Shown here: piece after piece, positions 5,699-5,794 of the stretch
How the letters are laid out: each line of letters opens with the position of its first letter
Position numbering within the stretch: the stretch's first letter is position 1
Source: a bacterium HR32
GTDB taxonomy: Bacteria; Sysuimicrobiota; Sysuimicrobiia; Sysuimicrobiales; Sysuimicrobiaceae
DNA: 5,794 bases
Assembly (NCBI GenBank): GCA_002898935.1
Contig: BEII01000125.1
Location: 1-5,794, forward strand
Direction of reading: 5' to 3'
The notes under the pieces: generated by a model
Told to the model about the DNA's origin: nothing
The model's database searches: none
The model's input: the letters and a program-made list of their open reading frames with translations, nothing else
Made by a program: the position numbers and the translations under genes

Positions 5699-5794
5699 AG
5701 CCCGCGGGAGTCTGTCCTACGCCTGCTGCGGCGGTGGCTGGACGACGTGGTGACCGTGGAGGAGGACGAGCTGGCCGGCGCCATGGTCTTGCTC
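5591..5794 (+). pseudogene. threonine dehydratase-like fragment, 5' truncated, runs off the window
   Basis: The plus-strand frame reads GAPAVWRSWHEGRAVAV, GRTLADGLAVHSPRESV, LRLLRRWLDDVVTVEEDEL and AGAMVLL to the edge. These are in the order found in the C-terminal half of the catalytic domain of PLP-dependent threonine/serine dehydratases: the substrate-side GAPA segment, the TIADGLAV motif, then VDDVVTVSEEEI. Everything expected upstream, including the SSGNHAQ motif and PLP lysine, is absent. The frame stays open upstream (ATG at 5591, no RBS), but the residues before about 5609 no longer resemble the family. Other plus frames upstream do not contain the missing part, so this is a truncation rather than a frameshift. 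It is labelled broken because the 5' end is lost inside the window; the 3' end lies beyond it. Confidence 0.7.

Overview
The window is very GC-rich, with strong G/C bias at third codon positions, many GTG starts and strong purine-rich Shine-Dalgarno sites. This suggests a high-GC bacterium, possibly thermophilic (for example high-GC Bacillota, Actinomycetota, Chloroflexota, Deinococcota or a related uncultured lineage). The sequence alone does not fix the taxon. There are no RNA genes, CRISPR arrays, insertion sequences or integrases that I can see.

Plus strand, about 171-2481, all intact: an OsmC-family thiol peroxidase-like protein, then a tightly overlapping trio of ECF RNA polymerase sigma factor, small cytosolic zinc-binding anti-sigma factor (ZAS type), and a class I SAM methyltransferase of the ArsM/AS3MT fold. 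The sigma/anti-sigma overlap is GTGA and the anti-sigma/methyltransferase overlap is ATGA, so these three are probably translationally coupled. The methyltransferase looks like an arsenite methyltransferase but lacks two of the three expected arsenic-binding cysteines.

Minus strand, about 5698 down to 2540: a co-directional cluster that converges on the first. In order of transcription it holds a short uncertain ORF, a DsbA/FrnE-like thioredoxin-fold protein (CGWC), a PPOX-type (probable F420/flavin-dependent) oxidoreductase, a four-helix membrane protein of the DUF6069 type, a second SAM methyltransferase, and a second DsbA-like protein with a C-terminal winged-helix-like domain. Junctions are overlaps or short gaps. 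Three of these genes can be read only if single bases are restored in G/C runs (four sites), and the last one has also lost the N-terminal segment that should carry its CxxC motif. This is either real decay of the operon or uncorrected sequence error; the window cannot decide.

At the right edge, on the plus strand, is the start of a recognisable stretch of a threonine dehydratase-like enzyme that lacks everything upstream. It meets the minus-strand cluster at about 5590-5610, which looks like a rearrangement or assembly junction.

The shared theme is thiol and redox chemistry: OsmC, a Zn-thiol anti-sigma factor, two DsbA-like proteins and a PPOX oxidoreductase, together with methyltransferases. 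An oxidative, thiol or metalloid stress regulon under the ECF factor is a reasonable inference, but I did not find a convincing ECF-type promoter.
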